Assembly (NCBI GenBank): GCA_004380135.1
Contig: QXCR01000038.1
Location: 62,001-126,000 of the forward strand
DNA: 64,000 nt
Source: Stemphylium vesicarium
Lineage: Eukaryota; Ascomycota; Dothideomycetes; Pleosporales; Pleosporaceae
Direction: 5' to 3'
The translations under genes were made by a program, and so were the position numbers. The notes beneath the pieces are model-generated. The model ran no database searches. It saw only the letters and a list, made by a program, of their open reading frames with translations, and was not told the DNA's origin. Of this stretch, positions 1 to 11,334 are shown piece by piece; position 1 is the first letter of the stretch, and every line of letters starts with the position of its first letter.

Positions 1-2
1 GG

Positions 3-68
3 AATAGGCGTGCCCGTCAGCAGAGACGGAGCCCGAGCGAGGAGAGGGTTGCGATTCCAGCAGAGTGA
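3..68 (+). CDS. Possible 3' end of a gene cut by the window edge
   Basis: From base 3 one forward frame is open for 21 codons and ends in TGA at 66-68. The peptide is rich in Arg, Gln, Ser and Glu, like the disordered tail of many fungal proteins. Nothing identifies a family, and a frame this short can be open by chance. It is listed only because it touches the edge. The left-hand neighbour would confirm it if its last exon runs on in this frame. Confidence 0.2.
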   Translation, partial: NRRARQQRRSPSEERVAIPAE

Positions 69-458
69 GTGGAAGAGCCGAATGGGTAGTGGTTGGTGTC
101 CTCGGCGACAACTTCCTTTCAGAAATTGTTGACAGGTGGGATAGGAGCCTGACTGTGGTCGTTTCGGATGTAAACCAAAAAAATCCACGTCCACAAACTC
201 GAAGAAATACCTATATCATACAAAGACTTTGCCCGATTCGCCACCCTAGACTTTACCTACATGACATCAGAAACAAACCGAAAATGCAAAACGCCGTCGG
301 GGAAAGCGAGCAGTTTGAACTGTACTTCGCAGTGAACTAATCTGCAATGCATGCAACTGACGAAATTTTAACCTATGAATCTCAAAAAGAAAACACAATA
401 TCGAAAATGCTGGGCGCATACCACTCATGTCTTGCCCAACTCGTTCCGCCCCAGCTTT
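69..458. other. Intergenic, no gene seen
   Basis: This stretch lies beyond the 3' end of the zinc-finger gene that is read leftwards to 459. Short open frames are present on the plus strand but have no domain character. It probably holds the 3' untranslated region of that gene. Confidence 0.5.
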
Positions 459-2839
459 CTAGCTTCGCTGCCTCAGAATGGGCGCTATGGCCGCTTCAGT
501 CTTCTTCCCAACGCGCTGAGGTCGCTTGCCTGCTTTAAGCTGCTCGACCAGGAAACCATCGTCTTGATACCGCTCGTGGCCTTCGTGCACGCATGGACAC
601 TTTGAGCCTTTGTCACAAGTACCGGCGGCAAAGTTGAAACACCGCTGGCGCTTACAAGGCTGCCCTTCTACTTTGCAGTTGGAACAAGGTTCGCCTCCAT
701 CGCATTGGTTTTCCCACCAGTGTTGGTAGCAATTCACACAAGCAAGCATCTTCGGCTCAGCAGGCGCCGGTGTACGACGAGTTGAAGTTGCCTGTGGTGC
801 GGGAGTTGAGCGCGATGATGCTCCGGTTTCGTGATTCAAACTGGGTTGTTGGTGGACTCGGGTCTCGTTGACATGGCTCTGGTTCCCGATCATCTGAAGC
901 ATCGCATTGCCGTTTTGGGGTGAGCCATGAAAGTTTGCAGCTCGCGGGTCCTCGGAAAATATCCAGTTGCTGTCGGCGTAACCTTGACTATTCACTGGCG
1001 CTGACATGTCCCGATTGCCCATAAAATCGTTGACACTAGAAATAGACATCATCCTGGTTGGAACAATAGTTGTTGTAGAACGCCCACCGTTATTGTATTG
1101 CATACGAGTGGGCGTGGGTGTGTTTGAAGGTACCTGCACCATGGCATTGTGAGATTGCTGCGCGATACCCATATTTAATCCCGGTTGCAGCGGGTGGGCG
1201 TTCTGTAGAAGATTCTGAATCTGCGCTTGGTTGGTAGGATGATTGCCTGTGTTCCCTGAATTCATGGCCTGTATTAAACTCTGCTGCTGTTGAGGCAATA
1301 GGAGATTGAAAGCTTGCTGCATGCGTCCGGACTGGCTGTTTTGCAGGGATGCTCCAGTTTGTGGATTGGGAGAAACACAGAAGCTTGTACTCCGCTGCTG
1401 GCCCTGCTGATTCTGGATCTGTTTTAAAGGTGTGGTTGGGCCTGTTGAACGATTCGACCGTGGAGAGGAATAGTGCTCGTAGCCGCGCTTCGGTGTAGTC
1501 GTGGTAGAATGTCGTGAAAACGATTGCGCATTGCTCATGAAATAATTTCCTTCGGAAGCTTTTAGCGACCTTGGAGTCATAGCGGCGTGATTCGAGGTGA
1601 GAGGGTACGCACTGGATTCAGCAGAACTATCACGTAAGTTAGCCTTGTTTTGGTGAGCAGTCTAGCAATTCGACACCAACGGCATGCTATCCTCTGTCTT
1701 TACGGGATTCAATATGTGGACGCTCGCCCTGACGCCCATTGTGATGGCTGACGCATACGACCAGTGTAAGGATAAAGGACTTACCTGGTCGATCCGACCC
1801 TTCTCCGCTTGTTAGGATTGAATCCCTGTTCTGGCGAGACTTGCTGATGCTGCTGTACCGCGAACATCTGCAGGCTACTCTGCATAGTCCGTGCTGCCAT
1901 CTGGGACTGATGCTCGCGTATTTCGGCTTGCTTCTTTGCATCTTTCAATTGATTCTCCAAAAAAGCCACCTGGTCTTTCATAATTTGTTCCTTTTGGCCC
2001 CAGTGTGATCCGGCATTTCTGAGCTTGACCTGTGTATGTTGTATCAAATCTTGTTCACGGGCTTTGAATTTCACCTCGATTTCGCGGATCTGGCTTTCCA
2101 TCTTCGTTGTTGTGTCCGCCTTCGCGGAGTCTATGTGAGCCTGCAAATCTTCAGGTGTTATCCTCTCCCTTTCTTGCTCTTCAGTAAGAGATGATTGTAG
2201 TTGGATGATGACGGCCTGAAGATCATGAATAATTTTGTCTGATTGTGCCTTATTCGTGGCTTTTTCCTCCTGAGAAGATAGAAAACCACGTTGCATCTCG
2301 CCAAGCTGCTCCTCTAGGATACCAATTCTGGCGTCGCGCCCCTTGGTCCAATCACCAATCATCTTTTCGTGTTCGAGTTGCGCAATTGTAGCTTTCTGGT
2401 TGCCAAGAGCGCTCTGGACGCTGACCCGATAGCCGCGAAGATGAATATCCCGCGCTTCGATTGCTTCCCTGAGCTTTCGGGACTCATTATTGGCGTGCAA
2501 CTTCTCCGTGTAGCGGTTTTGGGCGCGTTGTACTGCGGCTTTAGTCTCGAGGTCAGCAGCAGCGGCGCGTTTCTCAGCCTGAGAGGTGCGAGTGTTCGCA
2601 ATGGCAGTACGAGCCTCTGCGTCAGCAGCTTGTTTCATGAGGCTTCCTTTGGCTCGCTCAAGTTCAATGACCTGATTCTTGAGGGCTTGATTCTCGTCAG
2701 AACATGGTGTGGGTGGCGATGAAGCATTCAGCGATTGTCCAGATGACGTACTGGATTGAGACGCAGGCGTAGGGTATGTGGCTTCTGGCGGCGCTCCGGG
2801 GAGCATGCCCTTACGTGAAGGGCCGGGCGAGGCTGGCAT
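459..2839 (-). CDS. Coiled-coil protein with C-terminal Zn2Cys6-like and CCCH zinc-finger motifs (two-exon model)
   Basis: I join two open frames into one gene: exon 2839-1785, intron 1784-1627 (158 nt), exon 1626-459, giving 740 residues. The donor reads AG/GTAAGT, the branch sequence GCTAAC lies 11 nt before the acceptor GATAG, and the join keeps frame. Residues from about 45 to 320 are Glu/Lys/Gln-rich and look like a long coiled coil, followed by a basic NKRRRV patch. The middle is Gln/Asn/Ser-rich. Near the C terminus (from about residue 648) cysteines are spaced C-x2-C-x8-C-x5-C-x2-C-x6-C, close to a fungal Zn2Cys6 cluster, then C-x7-C-x5-C-x3-H, an exact CCCH finger. This suggests a nuclear nucleic-acid-binding protein, but I do not recognise a named family. 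The start at 2839 is chosen because the frame upstream looks like untranslated leader. Without the join, the two halves would be separate genes with no obvious start signal between them. Confidence 0.6.
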
Positions 2840-4767
2840 AGAAGCAATAAAGCTCACAGCGTGCAAGCAAGCGCAGGTAGAGGCAAATTGCGTTCCGAAA
2901 GCAACTAATGTCCGAAGCCTGACGTGTACAGGTGTAGTTAGTTGCGGGTGCGTGATATGAGTGCGACGATGATGCAGATGCGTAAGTGGAAATCGCGCTG
3001 AGACTGAGTAGAAGAACACCGAAACATCCGAGGTAGTGGAGAGTGAAGAAGGACTGAAAGATACAATGGCGAGTGATTCTGCAGACCGTACTGGCGCTAA
3101 GCGTGGTTTCACCGCGAGGATGGTGAAGACAAAAGCTGAGCGCGCCAACTAGTGAGTCTGACTTGCCCACCCGCGATCGTGTAAATAGGATACTATGCTG
3201 CTGTTGTTAGTCTTAAATTCAGAGGCCACAATATTTGTGCGTCGAGGCAGGTCACACGTGATAGGCGGCTGCCTGAGTACCTCAACTGTGGTTCAAATGC
3301 CGCCTCGCTTTTCCAAAACCCGGGAGCGCAAAGCTAGTCGCTCGAAAATCGTAGCAATCCTATTCGGAGTATTTTATCTGAATAAAATGCGTCATATCTG
3401 GGATGCGTATTACTTGGCTGATGTCTGGTCGATGGAAGTGGTTTTCAGAGGTGGTGGTGGTGGAGGCGTAGTGAGGGATGGCAAAGGCGTAGCGAACTGA
3501 TGTCGGAGCTCGGAACCACAAGGACAGCACCTCGAATTATCATCGCAGCTTCAAAAAATTACTAAATTACCAACATAGGCTCTGTTAACTTGCGCGAGTT
3601 TTTAGAATTACGTAGCAAGAAATTCGAGCATTGTGATAGTAGACGAATTCTGTTCTGTCTGGCTTACAAGCTCTTGACATCATCCTCCATGTACGAAGAG
3701 GATACTGAAGAAACCATTTTGGGAAGTTTTAAGTGCCGGCAAGCCCTTTAATCCTACTTGTCGAGAAAGGGTGGGCGTAGGCTCCTGCTCTTTTTCTCTT
3801 TAGATGCGACGCGGCTGCCCGTCTGGCCCCCAACTCTTCTACTACCTAGATGACTTGCGCCGTTCCTTTTCAAAACTTAATCTAAGGCATTTTCATAGAA
3901 AGAAAGGAGAAGAGTCGATTTTGGCGATACCCGGGTTGATGTTGAGGCTAAAGCTGCTTCACGGTTCTCAACTTTCACCTAGAGTGGCTATACCGCAACA
4001 ACTCTTGATCCTCGTAAATGCTTAATCTGTGGCTTCCGGAAATAGATACTACGAACAATTGAATGCCTTCGTTTCGTGATTCGTGGAGGTTCGCCATCTA
4101 TGGATGTAGCATCAAAGTGGGGTATAAGCAACACGTCGGCTAGCGGCCTACTATCTAGAAGCAGAACATGCAGCTTTACAGATTAATAATGAACATAGCT
4201 TATTTTATTGAGGAACGATGGCTCGACGATGCGTATAAAAGGGATAGAGGAAGTATACTGGAGGTGCCACATTGCGAAGCTTGTGGATTTGCCGATCCCT
4301 TCGCTTAGCCCGCATCTGCCCGCCATCTCCACGTCTAGTAGCGGCTCCACACGTTTCACTGGCTGTGGACCCTTCTATGATTTCTGTACTCGTCTTCCCA
4401 TATTCATCAGAGTGCAAGCTATTTTGCGCCATGTTGATGCTCGGTCTTTGTCATGTCATGCTCAAGATCTGCCGCTGCTATCGGTGACTTCGTCGACTTG
4501 CCTCATCTGCAGCCAAATCGGGATGTGCGGAGACGCTGCAGTGATCTATTCCCCCGGCACGATTTGTGAGCAAATACAGTCCCGGATCAGAGTGTGGTAA
4601 TAAGAATCATGATTTATTTGGCTGGTAATTCGCGACGACTACTTAGGTAGACCAGGATGATCCTGTGCTTCTATCTTTGATGATGTATCAAGTTACAAGC
4701 TGGAACCGCTTCGCACTAGCAGCACAAGCATGCAGGGCACTCCTTCCCCACATTTTGCTTAAGTTCA
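2840..4767. other. Intergenic, about 1.9 kb
   Basis: It contains the upstream region of the coiled-coil/zinc-finger gene and the 3' flank of the acyltransferase gene. A GGT-rich run (GGTGGTGGTGGTGGAGG) lies at about 3451-3467. Open frames of 70-130 codons occur on both strands but show no domain or splice structure that I can support. Confidence 0.5.
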
Positions 4768-6216
4768 TTACACACCGCGAGGTTGTGCATACTCCAGCAG
4801 CTCTTTATCTTGCATCAACCGATCATGGCAAGACTTTTCTAAGCAGACGCAAACCTCAATGCCTTCGTCACAAGCATCCTCCTTGACCTCCGCTCGGCTC
4901 GGATACACAAATACGTAGCCTTCGAATTGGGGATCCGGAAAGCGAACGGCCCTTGCTACACCGAAGCCGAAGTTGTGTTTTTTATACACGTTCATGCCTT
5001 GCCAACTTGTTCCGGCCAGGTCCATACCCAGGAACGAGTTCATGTTGATGTTGATCCACCGCCTGTCCTCTAGCCCTGCAACCCACTCCGGCAGCTCAGC
5101 GACATACTGGGGTGTGATGGTTTTGATGGAGCCCCGAACTCTTTGTGCAAGTTCGGGAAGGTTGCCATCAGCGATGAGCTCCGAGATCGGGAGCGGCTCC
5201 GTGCGGGGAAGCGCGACGGCGTTGCCCATAAAGGTCTCTGGCAAGGGCGGATCGAACGTCTTTCTCGTATTTAACGCGTGCACTAGGACAACTTTATGGC
5301 TGAGGTCAGGGCGAAGAAGCTCTAGCTTAGACCGTGTGATGGTCTTCCACAAGATGGACATGATGGCGTCATATGTTGATATCCAGCTGTCGCCTGTCTT
5401 CGCCATTGCTTCACTCTTGAGCTTCTCCAACTTCGATTTCGGGAAATGCCACATGTGGATTGCTAGCTCCGGCATTTTGAAGTCGGCTGGCGGTGGAGGT
5501 GGGGGACAACCACCATCCTTGAGGATAGGAAACTTCTGGTCTAGTTCCTTCCACCGTGCGGCTTGCGGTTTCTTCGCACTTAAGCGCAGTCTATCCCGAG
5601 CACTTTCAGGAACTATCTCGATAGACGCGCCACTAGTCGCAGCGGCCGAATGCTGCGCCCAGGTCGTTAAGAAACCGTCACATCCTGGGCCGTCTGAACA
5701 ATTGTGATGGATAGCGACACCGAGAATAAGGCCGCCCTTGATGAAGTTGATCTGGAATGTAGCGATGATGAGATCGTCTTCCTGGTTGAGTCCAAGGGGC
5801 GAAAACAGCTGTTTCTCTGTCACCGCCTTTGGCAACAACTTATGGCCTTTGAACGTGGATGCTGGGAAGTCGGCCTTCTGAAGCTCTTCGTACGACGCAA
5901 ATGTCTTTTCCAAGTCCTGCACGTGCAAGCTGACAGCACTGTCCCTTTTTTTCGTCACCCACAACCGGCCGTTTTCGGAATCCATCTTCAGGCCTCCTGT
6001 GAGAATGGGAAACTGGCTTAGTGTGCTTTCGAGGCCTTTGACCATGCTGTTCACGATCTTGGTATTGTCGGCCTCTGGCGCAACCTGAAATACTTCCACT
6101 ATTTGGACATAGATCTTCGGCATCGTGTGGTCCATGTCCGATAGCACGAACAGCTCTTCCGTTGGGGCGCTCTCCCAGCCGGTCGGGCGCACTCGAATCT
6201 CCTTGGTCGCCATCAT
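4768..6216 (-). CDS. BAHD/Tri101-type acyltransferase family protein
   Basis: A single-exon gene of 482 residues, normal length for the fungal transferase family (PF02458) that includes plant BAHD enzymes and trichothecene 3-O-acetyltransferases. These enzymes move an acyl group from acyl-CoA to an alcohol or amine. The catalytic HxxxD motif is visible as H171-N-C-S-D175-G, and a NFGFG sequence near the C terminus stands where the family has DFGWG, a structural motif. There is no signal peptide or membrane segment, so it is probably cytosolic. Two adjacent ATGs open the frame and the first is used. No polyketide synthase, terpene cyclase or other pathway gene is nearby, so the substrate cannot be inferred. 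Family assignment is firm; a role in a particular natural product is not. Confidence 0.85.
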   Translation of the reverse strand: MMATKEIRVRPTGWESAPTEELFVLSDMDHTMPKIYVQIVEVFQVAPEADNTKIVNSMVKGLESTLSQFPILTGGLKMDSENGRLWVTKKRDSAVSLHVQDLEKTFASYEELQKADFPASTFKGHKLLPKAVTEKQLFSPLGLNQEDDLIIATFQINFIKGGLILGVAIHHNCSDGPGCDGFLTTWAQHSAAATSGASIEIVPESARDRLRLSAKKPQAARWKELDQKFPILKDGGCPPPPPPADFKMPELAIHMWHFPKSKLEKLKSEAMAKTGDSWISTYDAIMSILWKTITRSKLELLRPDLSHKVVLVHALNTRKTFDPPLPETFMGNAVALPRTEPLPISELIADGNLPELAQRVRGSIKTITPQYVAELPEWVAGLEDRRWININMNSFLGMDLAGTSWQGMNVYKKHNFGFGVARAVRFPDPQFEGYVFVYPSRAEVKEDACDEGIEVCVCLEKSCHDRLMQDKELLEYAQPRGV

Positions 6217-7383
6217 GGTCCGCTAGACAGTAGTCAACTGAGTCCCAGGAAATGGATGGTGTACCAAAATCCTAGAGGGGCAGGAGCAGTTTTAGTAGAG
6301 CCTCTGGACATGTTAGCTCAGAAAGGTATCATGAAAATCTCCGTGAAAGCGACCTAAGGACGGTTAAGTGTACATAGATCTGCGAGATCTTCGGTGCTAC
6401 TCGGCTGTTAGCCACAATCCCTTATCATGGTCCAGATGTCCACGTCCAGGGTTATGACATTCGTTGACTAAGAGCTTCGGCTGTAGGGCCCGTTGTTGAC
6501 TCGCGCGACCCACAAAGAACCTCCGTGTCAATGGGGTTAAGGCCGAATACCGGTGGTTAACAAGAGCAGAGAGGCGGTAAGTAGCACCTTGTGAATGGGC
6601 ATCAATCTCGTACTGAAGTCAAGAAAGCAACATAGTATGCGCCAGGAGGATGGTCACGCACGCAGCGGCAGCTGCATAGCTGCCGGGATGTCCAGTAGTG
6701 ATAAGTTGTGTGGAGACTACAGTCCCTTGCGCATGCGTTCTTACTCTACTGCCCCATCTACTGTGCAGTTTCCCCTCTAATTAGGCAGATACACGGGGAG
6801 ATCAAGCTTTGACGATAGCCGCGCAAAGCGAACGAACGTTCAGCTCGCGAGCCGGGCCGAAAAACACCAGCCTCGACCTGGAGCTTCCTCGGCCAATCTT
6901 TTTCCCCAATCCTCTTCGCAAAGCAGATCCATAATTTCGCCGATGATGTATCACATACAGACAATATTCAATGCAGGCCTCGCTTTGGAGGGCATAATGT
7001 AGGGGCCGGCGATTTCAGCCTCGTCCCCACTGCCTCTCTCCTCGTAGTAGCCCCTTGAGCAGCTGAACTGGATAGAGCCAATCATCTTGTCACGGCACCG
7101 GCCCATGTTAGACCAAGATGCAGGAGGATGCATCAGGATGTGCCTATCCGGTGTTACAGCGGTCGGTGCAGGGCGAGATGGTTGTTCACCCGCGCGTAAA
7201 GTCTTGTTTTATTCTTCGCATCACCTCGTCCGGTACCATCCAGCCAACTTCAATTTTACAACTTATTTGCAGTCCGACAAGCCATCGTAGCGCTTCAATC
7301 TCCGAGTAATTTTGCTACTCGGGTCAGGATTATTAACAATTTTACGACATTAGTAACTTCGCGTTTCGACTGTCGCTCCACTC
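6217..7383. other. Divergent intergenic region, about 1.2 kb
   Basis: This is the shared upstream region of the leftward acyltransferase and the rightward rhodopsin-like gene. I see no further gene. The last 100 bases before 7384 are AT-rich, as expected for a fungal promoter. Confidence 0.5.
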
Positions 7384-8724
7384 ATGGATCTCATGAGGAG
7401 AGCTGGAGACGATGTCAACTTGGTGGTGTTTGAAAACATACAACCTATCGTTTGGATCACAACCATCCCGTTCTTCGTCACATGTCTCACATCATGTGCG
7501 GTCCGCCTTTACACTCGAGCCTTTATCCGGAAGCCCTTTGGTATAGACGACTGGCTGATGCTCGTTGCAACCGTAGGTTCTGCATTTTCGTTGGCATGCG
7601 CCCTGCAGCTGAATTGCGCATAGATTCTATACATTGGTCAACAGTACGTAGCATGGATGTGGACTATTCTAGGCGGCGGACTGTGAGTACTGTGAAGCTA
7701 AAATCGCGGTCAACGTCTAACGACTTCGAAAGGCACATCACCGATCCTCGCGTCAAAACAGAAGATGTGAAAAAGATTAGCAGCGTACGTTACCCGCGAA
7801 AAGAGATGCCTATGTATGCTTCATTGCTGTACTAACCATTGAAGCAGTATCTTTTCTTTGAAGAGTTCTATTACCTTCTGTTACAGTTCTTCATAAAGAT
7901 GACGTTTTTGTGTTTCTACCGCCGCACGCTCGAAGTTAGCCAATCCTTTAAAATCGCAGTGCTCACAACCATGGTCTTTGTGGGCCTCCAGACCGTCGGC
8001 ACATGGATCTTCTATGCGTTACAATGTATACCCATCCAAGCTTACTTTCACCCCGAACTGTATCCGAATGCTGTATGCATTTCTTCCGGTCTATCCTATT
8101 ACCTACCATCGGTCGCAGTAAGCTCACCTTTCGGCCTCTCCAGCTAGAATTATCCTAACTTCATCGCAGAACGTATTCATGGACGTAGTCATCTATGTCC
8201 TGCCTATCTTTCCCATCTGGAACGTTCAAGCCTCACTTCGCCACCGCATAGGCCTCATCTCCATCTTCACACTCGGTGGCCTTACCATTGTCATCTCTAC
8301 GCTTCGTTTCATCGTCCTTTGGCAACTTGCGAACACAGATGACGTAACCTACATCTTCGGATCCGTCACTATCGTCACGTCCATCGAATTCTCCGTCGCG
8401 ATGATCACCGCAAACATGCCGGGCATGTATGCTTTCTGGCGTACAAAAATATCAAAGAAGGAGCAGAGTGGACAACAATTTGATCACCGTGATAGCAGTG
8501 CGGCTAGAGTGAAAAGACGCTCTATGGGCGCTACTGGCAGTGGAAGCAGAACCACCAATCTTAGCACGCATCCTCATGATGGGTACATAAAAACGGGGAG
8601 CCAAGAAGAGCTTTACCCGATGAGTAGACTAGATGGATCGGTAGATAAGGGATATGTCTGCGTCGACACGAAGAGCTCTGTAAATATCGACGACAGAGAA
8701 GTTACACATGGAGCGGGTCTCTAG
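7384..8724 (+). CDS. Rhodopsin-domain (PTH11/SAT4-like) integral membrane protein
   Basis: A multi-exon gene of the fungal rhodopsin-like family (PF20684), seven-helix plasma-membrane proteins related to PTH11-type receptors. My model is 7384-7572, 7624-7682, 7733-7784, 7848-8117, 8170-8724, giving 374 residues. Later introns have clear CTAAC branch sites and acceptors. Visible family hallmarks are DDWLM at the start of helix 2, a Gly-rich G-x-H loop, a YLFFEE-FYYLLLQFFIK helix 3 followed by the FYRR loop, and a long Ser/Thr-rich cytosolic tail. The weak point is helix 2: the frame carries TAG at 7621-7623. I treat 7573-7623 (GTAGGT...GCATAG, 51 nt) as an intron, but this removes much of the hydrophobic helix. 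The alternative acceptor at 7644 also keeps frame. If neither is spliced, the gene is interrupted. Ligand and signalling partner are unknown. Confidence 0.75.
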
Positions 8725-9040
8725 ATATGGGCATACAGAAGAGCACTGATCTGAACAAATGCAAAGTTGTGTACCTCTACCAGATGTACGAGTGTCTGCA
8801 ACCTACAAGCTATGTACCCCACTTTCGAAGACTTTGTGCAATTTTGTGGTTAACTAGTTCTATGGCCCGTCACAAGCGGTGTCCGATATTTGACATGTAC
8901 GATGAATCGAATCACGAAACAATCAAACTTTTTAAGAAACAGTGTTCGTTACATTTACTCCAAGCCGAATGTTCTCTTGATTAAATACGTCCCCCGGAAA
9001 ATCACTTTTCCCTCTGCTATCACGCCTTCTTCCTCGCCGA
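8725..9040. other. Convergent intergenic gap
   Basis: A short region between the 3' ends of the rhodopsin-like gene and the lectin gene. I see nothing in it beyond the likely 3' untranslated regions. Confidence 0.5.
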
Positions 9041-9653
9041 TCAAACGGCCCTGAAAATGAACTGTGCGCTCGCATGATCCGTAATGTTGTATGTGATGAT
9101 CTGCGTCCCACTCTCCTTGTTACCCCCTTCAACATTCATTTGCTTCTTACCATCAGCAGTGTTGATGCTATACGGACGTCAGTCAGGATTCATCAAGTGG
9201 CTCAGTAATCGCTTACTTGAAAGTACCATTGCCGACGTAAACAATCTTCCAACGGATGCTAGTATTCAGCGGAGGGCGGAGCTCAGTTGTCAGCTTCCCG
9301 GAATCTGCAAACATAGACGTCAGACATGAGAAACCGGTGCGGGAGTAACTGGCCTACCGTTCGAAGCTAGATAGAGCCCAGAGTTTGCCGCAATGATATG
9401 ATATTCGCGGTCGCCAATCTCCGATTTACCCTGTGTGCCTCCAGCGGACACAATTTCAAAGTGTGCGTTCTTATCACTTGAGGTTCTTTGGCTGAGACAT
9501 GTTAGTCGAGGCTCTGTGGTATCGGGTAGGAACCACGTACTAGAGCTTGATGGGGGTGCCAGTGGTCTTTTCTCCGTCCCAGACGTTCAGGCTCATGTTC
9601 TGAGCGAAGGAGGGAACGATTTGGTAGAGTCCAGGTCCAGTGTAAGTCGACAT
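9041..9653 (-). CDS. Small beta-trefoil (ricin B-type) lectin-like protein
   Basis: Four exons assemble into one 153-residue protein: 9653-9541, 9491-9358, 9304-9217 and 9167-9041, with introns of 49-53 nt. Each has GTACGT, GTAGGC or GTAAGC donors and YAG or TAG acceptors; the first has branch CTAAC and the third CTGAC. The product has the length of a single beta-trefoil and shows the three-fold pattern of the RICIN family: repeated hydrophobic strands ending AHFEIVSA, RWKIVYV and AQFIFRAV, the last a variant of QxW. The final lobe has the M-N-V-E-G-G-N and Gly-T-Q-I sequence typical of sugar-binding trefoil lobes. There is no signal peptide and no catalytic domain, so by itself it would be a cytoplasmic carbohydrate-binding protein. 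Such fungal lectins are often linked with fruiting-body storage or defence, but a role here is inference. The longer reading upstream of 9653 looks like leader. Confidence 0.8.
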
Positions 9654-11334
9654 CGTGACGATTTCTTTGTATGGTTTTGATTGTACAGTAGTAGTACTAA
9701 GTCTGGTGGTTGTAGAGTTTTCAAGAAGATGGAGGAGTTCTATATAGATATCGAGAGTAGCACGAGTGTTTTCACTTGCTTTGTCACTTTTAGTCATATG
9801 TATGGTGATCAACTGCACAAAGGTACTGCTTCAGACTCTCTCGCGTCAGATTGGTCTATGAATAGACCGATTTGAGATGCCCGTAAGACAAAACAGGATT
9901 TTAATCGTTGGCAACTCTGATATCCACCCATAGTAGGTTCACAACGGTAGTGTAGCCGTCTTGATGTACATAATAGTAACATGCCGACGCCATCGACGAG
10001 CGCTTCTCCGCACCGTACCACCGATATCGAGAAATTCTCGTCGAGGATTGTTAGTTTTCATTTGCCATGACTTTGAGGGGTCTGACAGCACCACTAATCT
10101 TCGAGTCTGGTGGCGATCCACCACAGAGTCATCCACGTCGCGGGGGGATCAAGCCTGGCAGTGGACTCACCAAACCAACGGGCGACATGACGCATCGATT
10201 ATGCATGAATTGGAAGCTATGGTTATTTCATGCTACGCCCAACAGCCCGGGTAGGACAATGAGGAATATTTTGATAGCGGCTCGACGCGAGATGTTCCGA
10301 GATCACACTGTGAAAGCAATCTTTTTTGACTCAAATTTACTATAGGGATTGCATTATAAATCGGCTATATTAGACACTCATTCCTAGGGTAGGGCAATCT
10401 CCTCTAGTGAAGATGTCTGGTCCAGAATTTGAAGACAGGTGGAGTCAGTTGCATCTACAAGCGCGTGAGCCCAGTCCAAAGCCATTTCGTAATAGCGTCT
10501 ACCCACACGGCAGCCGATAGGATGAACAACGAAACGCCCACAATCACCGCACCACGAATGCATCCCGAGCGGTCAACCATAACCCCACCCGGATACTGCA
10601 GCCACCACTACCGAGTTGCGGTCGGTAAGACAATCGACTCTCACCGTGGCTACTCGCCCACAATAAATGCGCTGACGTCGTGCGAACCCTCGACTACAGC
10701 ATTGATGTTTTGAGAGTCCACGCGCGGAAATCTGAACGATGAATAGGTATGCTACACGAGGTCTCCGCTTTGTGCACCCCGTGTGAGATCGGTGCGGGAG
10801 CGGGTGTGCGGGACGGCGCGTGGAGAATGCTGGTGGGCTTTAGCGGGGTCAGTTATGTCGACGCTGACGCAAGCAGACACATCTGCTACCTACACATTAT
10901 CGTTTTGGTGTGGTACAGCAAGTCGCAACTCCCCATGCGACACATCCCCAGCGTCTTGTGGGGATGTAAGCGTTTCTCAAGGTTAGTGCCTTGCCTTCGT
11001 TGATGTCATAGCGGGCTGGATTCATCATGAAGCTAGGCAAGAACGCGACATTCACGTATTAGCGAGGCAAATACAACGATCGATGCAGGACCTGCGATGG
11101 CCTGGGTTGAAGGGTCGCAGCTTCTTGTCCATCGCCCGTTACGACAACGAACGCGCCAACATCACGATGGCTGGCTCCCTGGCCAGCATACTAGCCAACG
11201 TAAAGATTTCATAAATATGTACTGCTCAAAGCGAGTGTGACAAGTTTGGCTGGTGACGTCGTGTGGTTTGTGGCTTCGCATTCCGCTTTCACTGTTTGCT
11301 GCCAAGACGTTACGAACGGCCTACCTAACCACAT
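9654..11334. other. Intergenic, about 1.7 kb, with a possible gene relic
   Basis: Apart from the TATA-like site, this region holds no intact gene that I can support. On the minus strand 10721-10455 one frame reads as an 89-codon stretch with hydrophobic segments broken by four stop codons. It includes V-M-V-D-R-S-G followed by a membrane-like helix, a pattern reminiscent of a major facilitator transporter loop, and could be a decayed gene. The rest shows only short random frames. Confidence 0.35.
9741..9750 (-). promoter_or_regulatory. TATA-like element upstream of the lectin gene
   Basis: Read on the minus strand, a TATATAG sequence lies about 90 bases before the lectin start codon at 9653, a plausible TATA-box position for a short 5' leader. 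The assignment rests only on sequence and spacing. Confidence 0.4.

Noticed and set aside
1729..1784. Shorter introns (37 or 56 nt) at the end of the coiled-coil exon
   Set aside because: The 37-nt version is below the usual fungal minimum. The 56-nt version keeps the protein open only for about 22 more codons. The 158-nt version has a better branch site and leads in frame to the zinc-finger exon, so it is preferred, though alternative splicing is possible.
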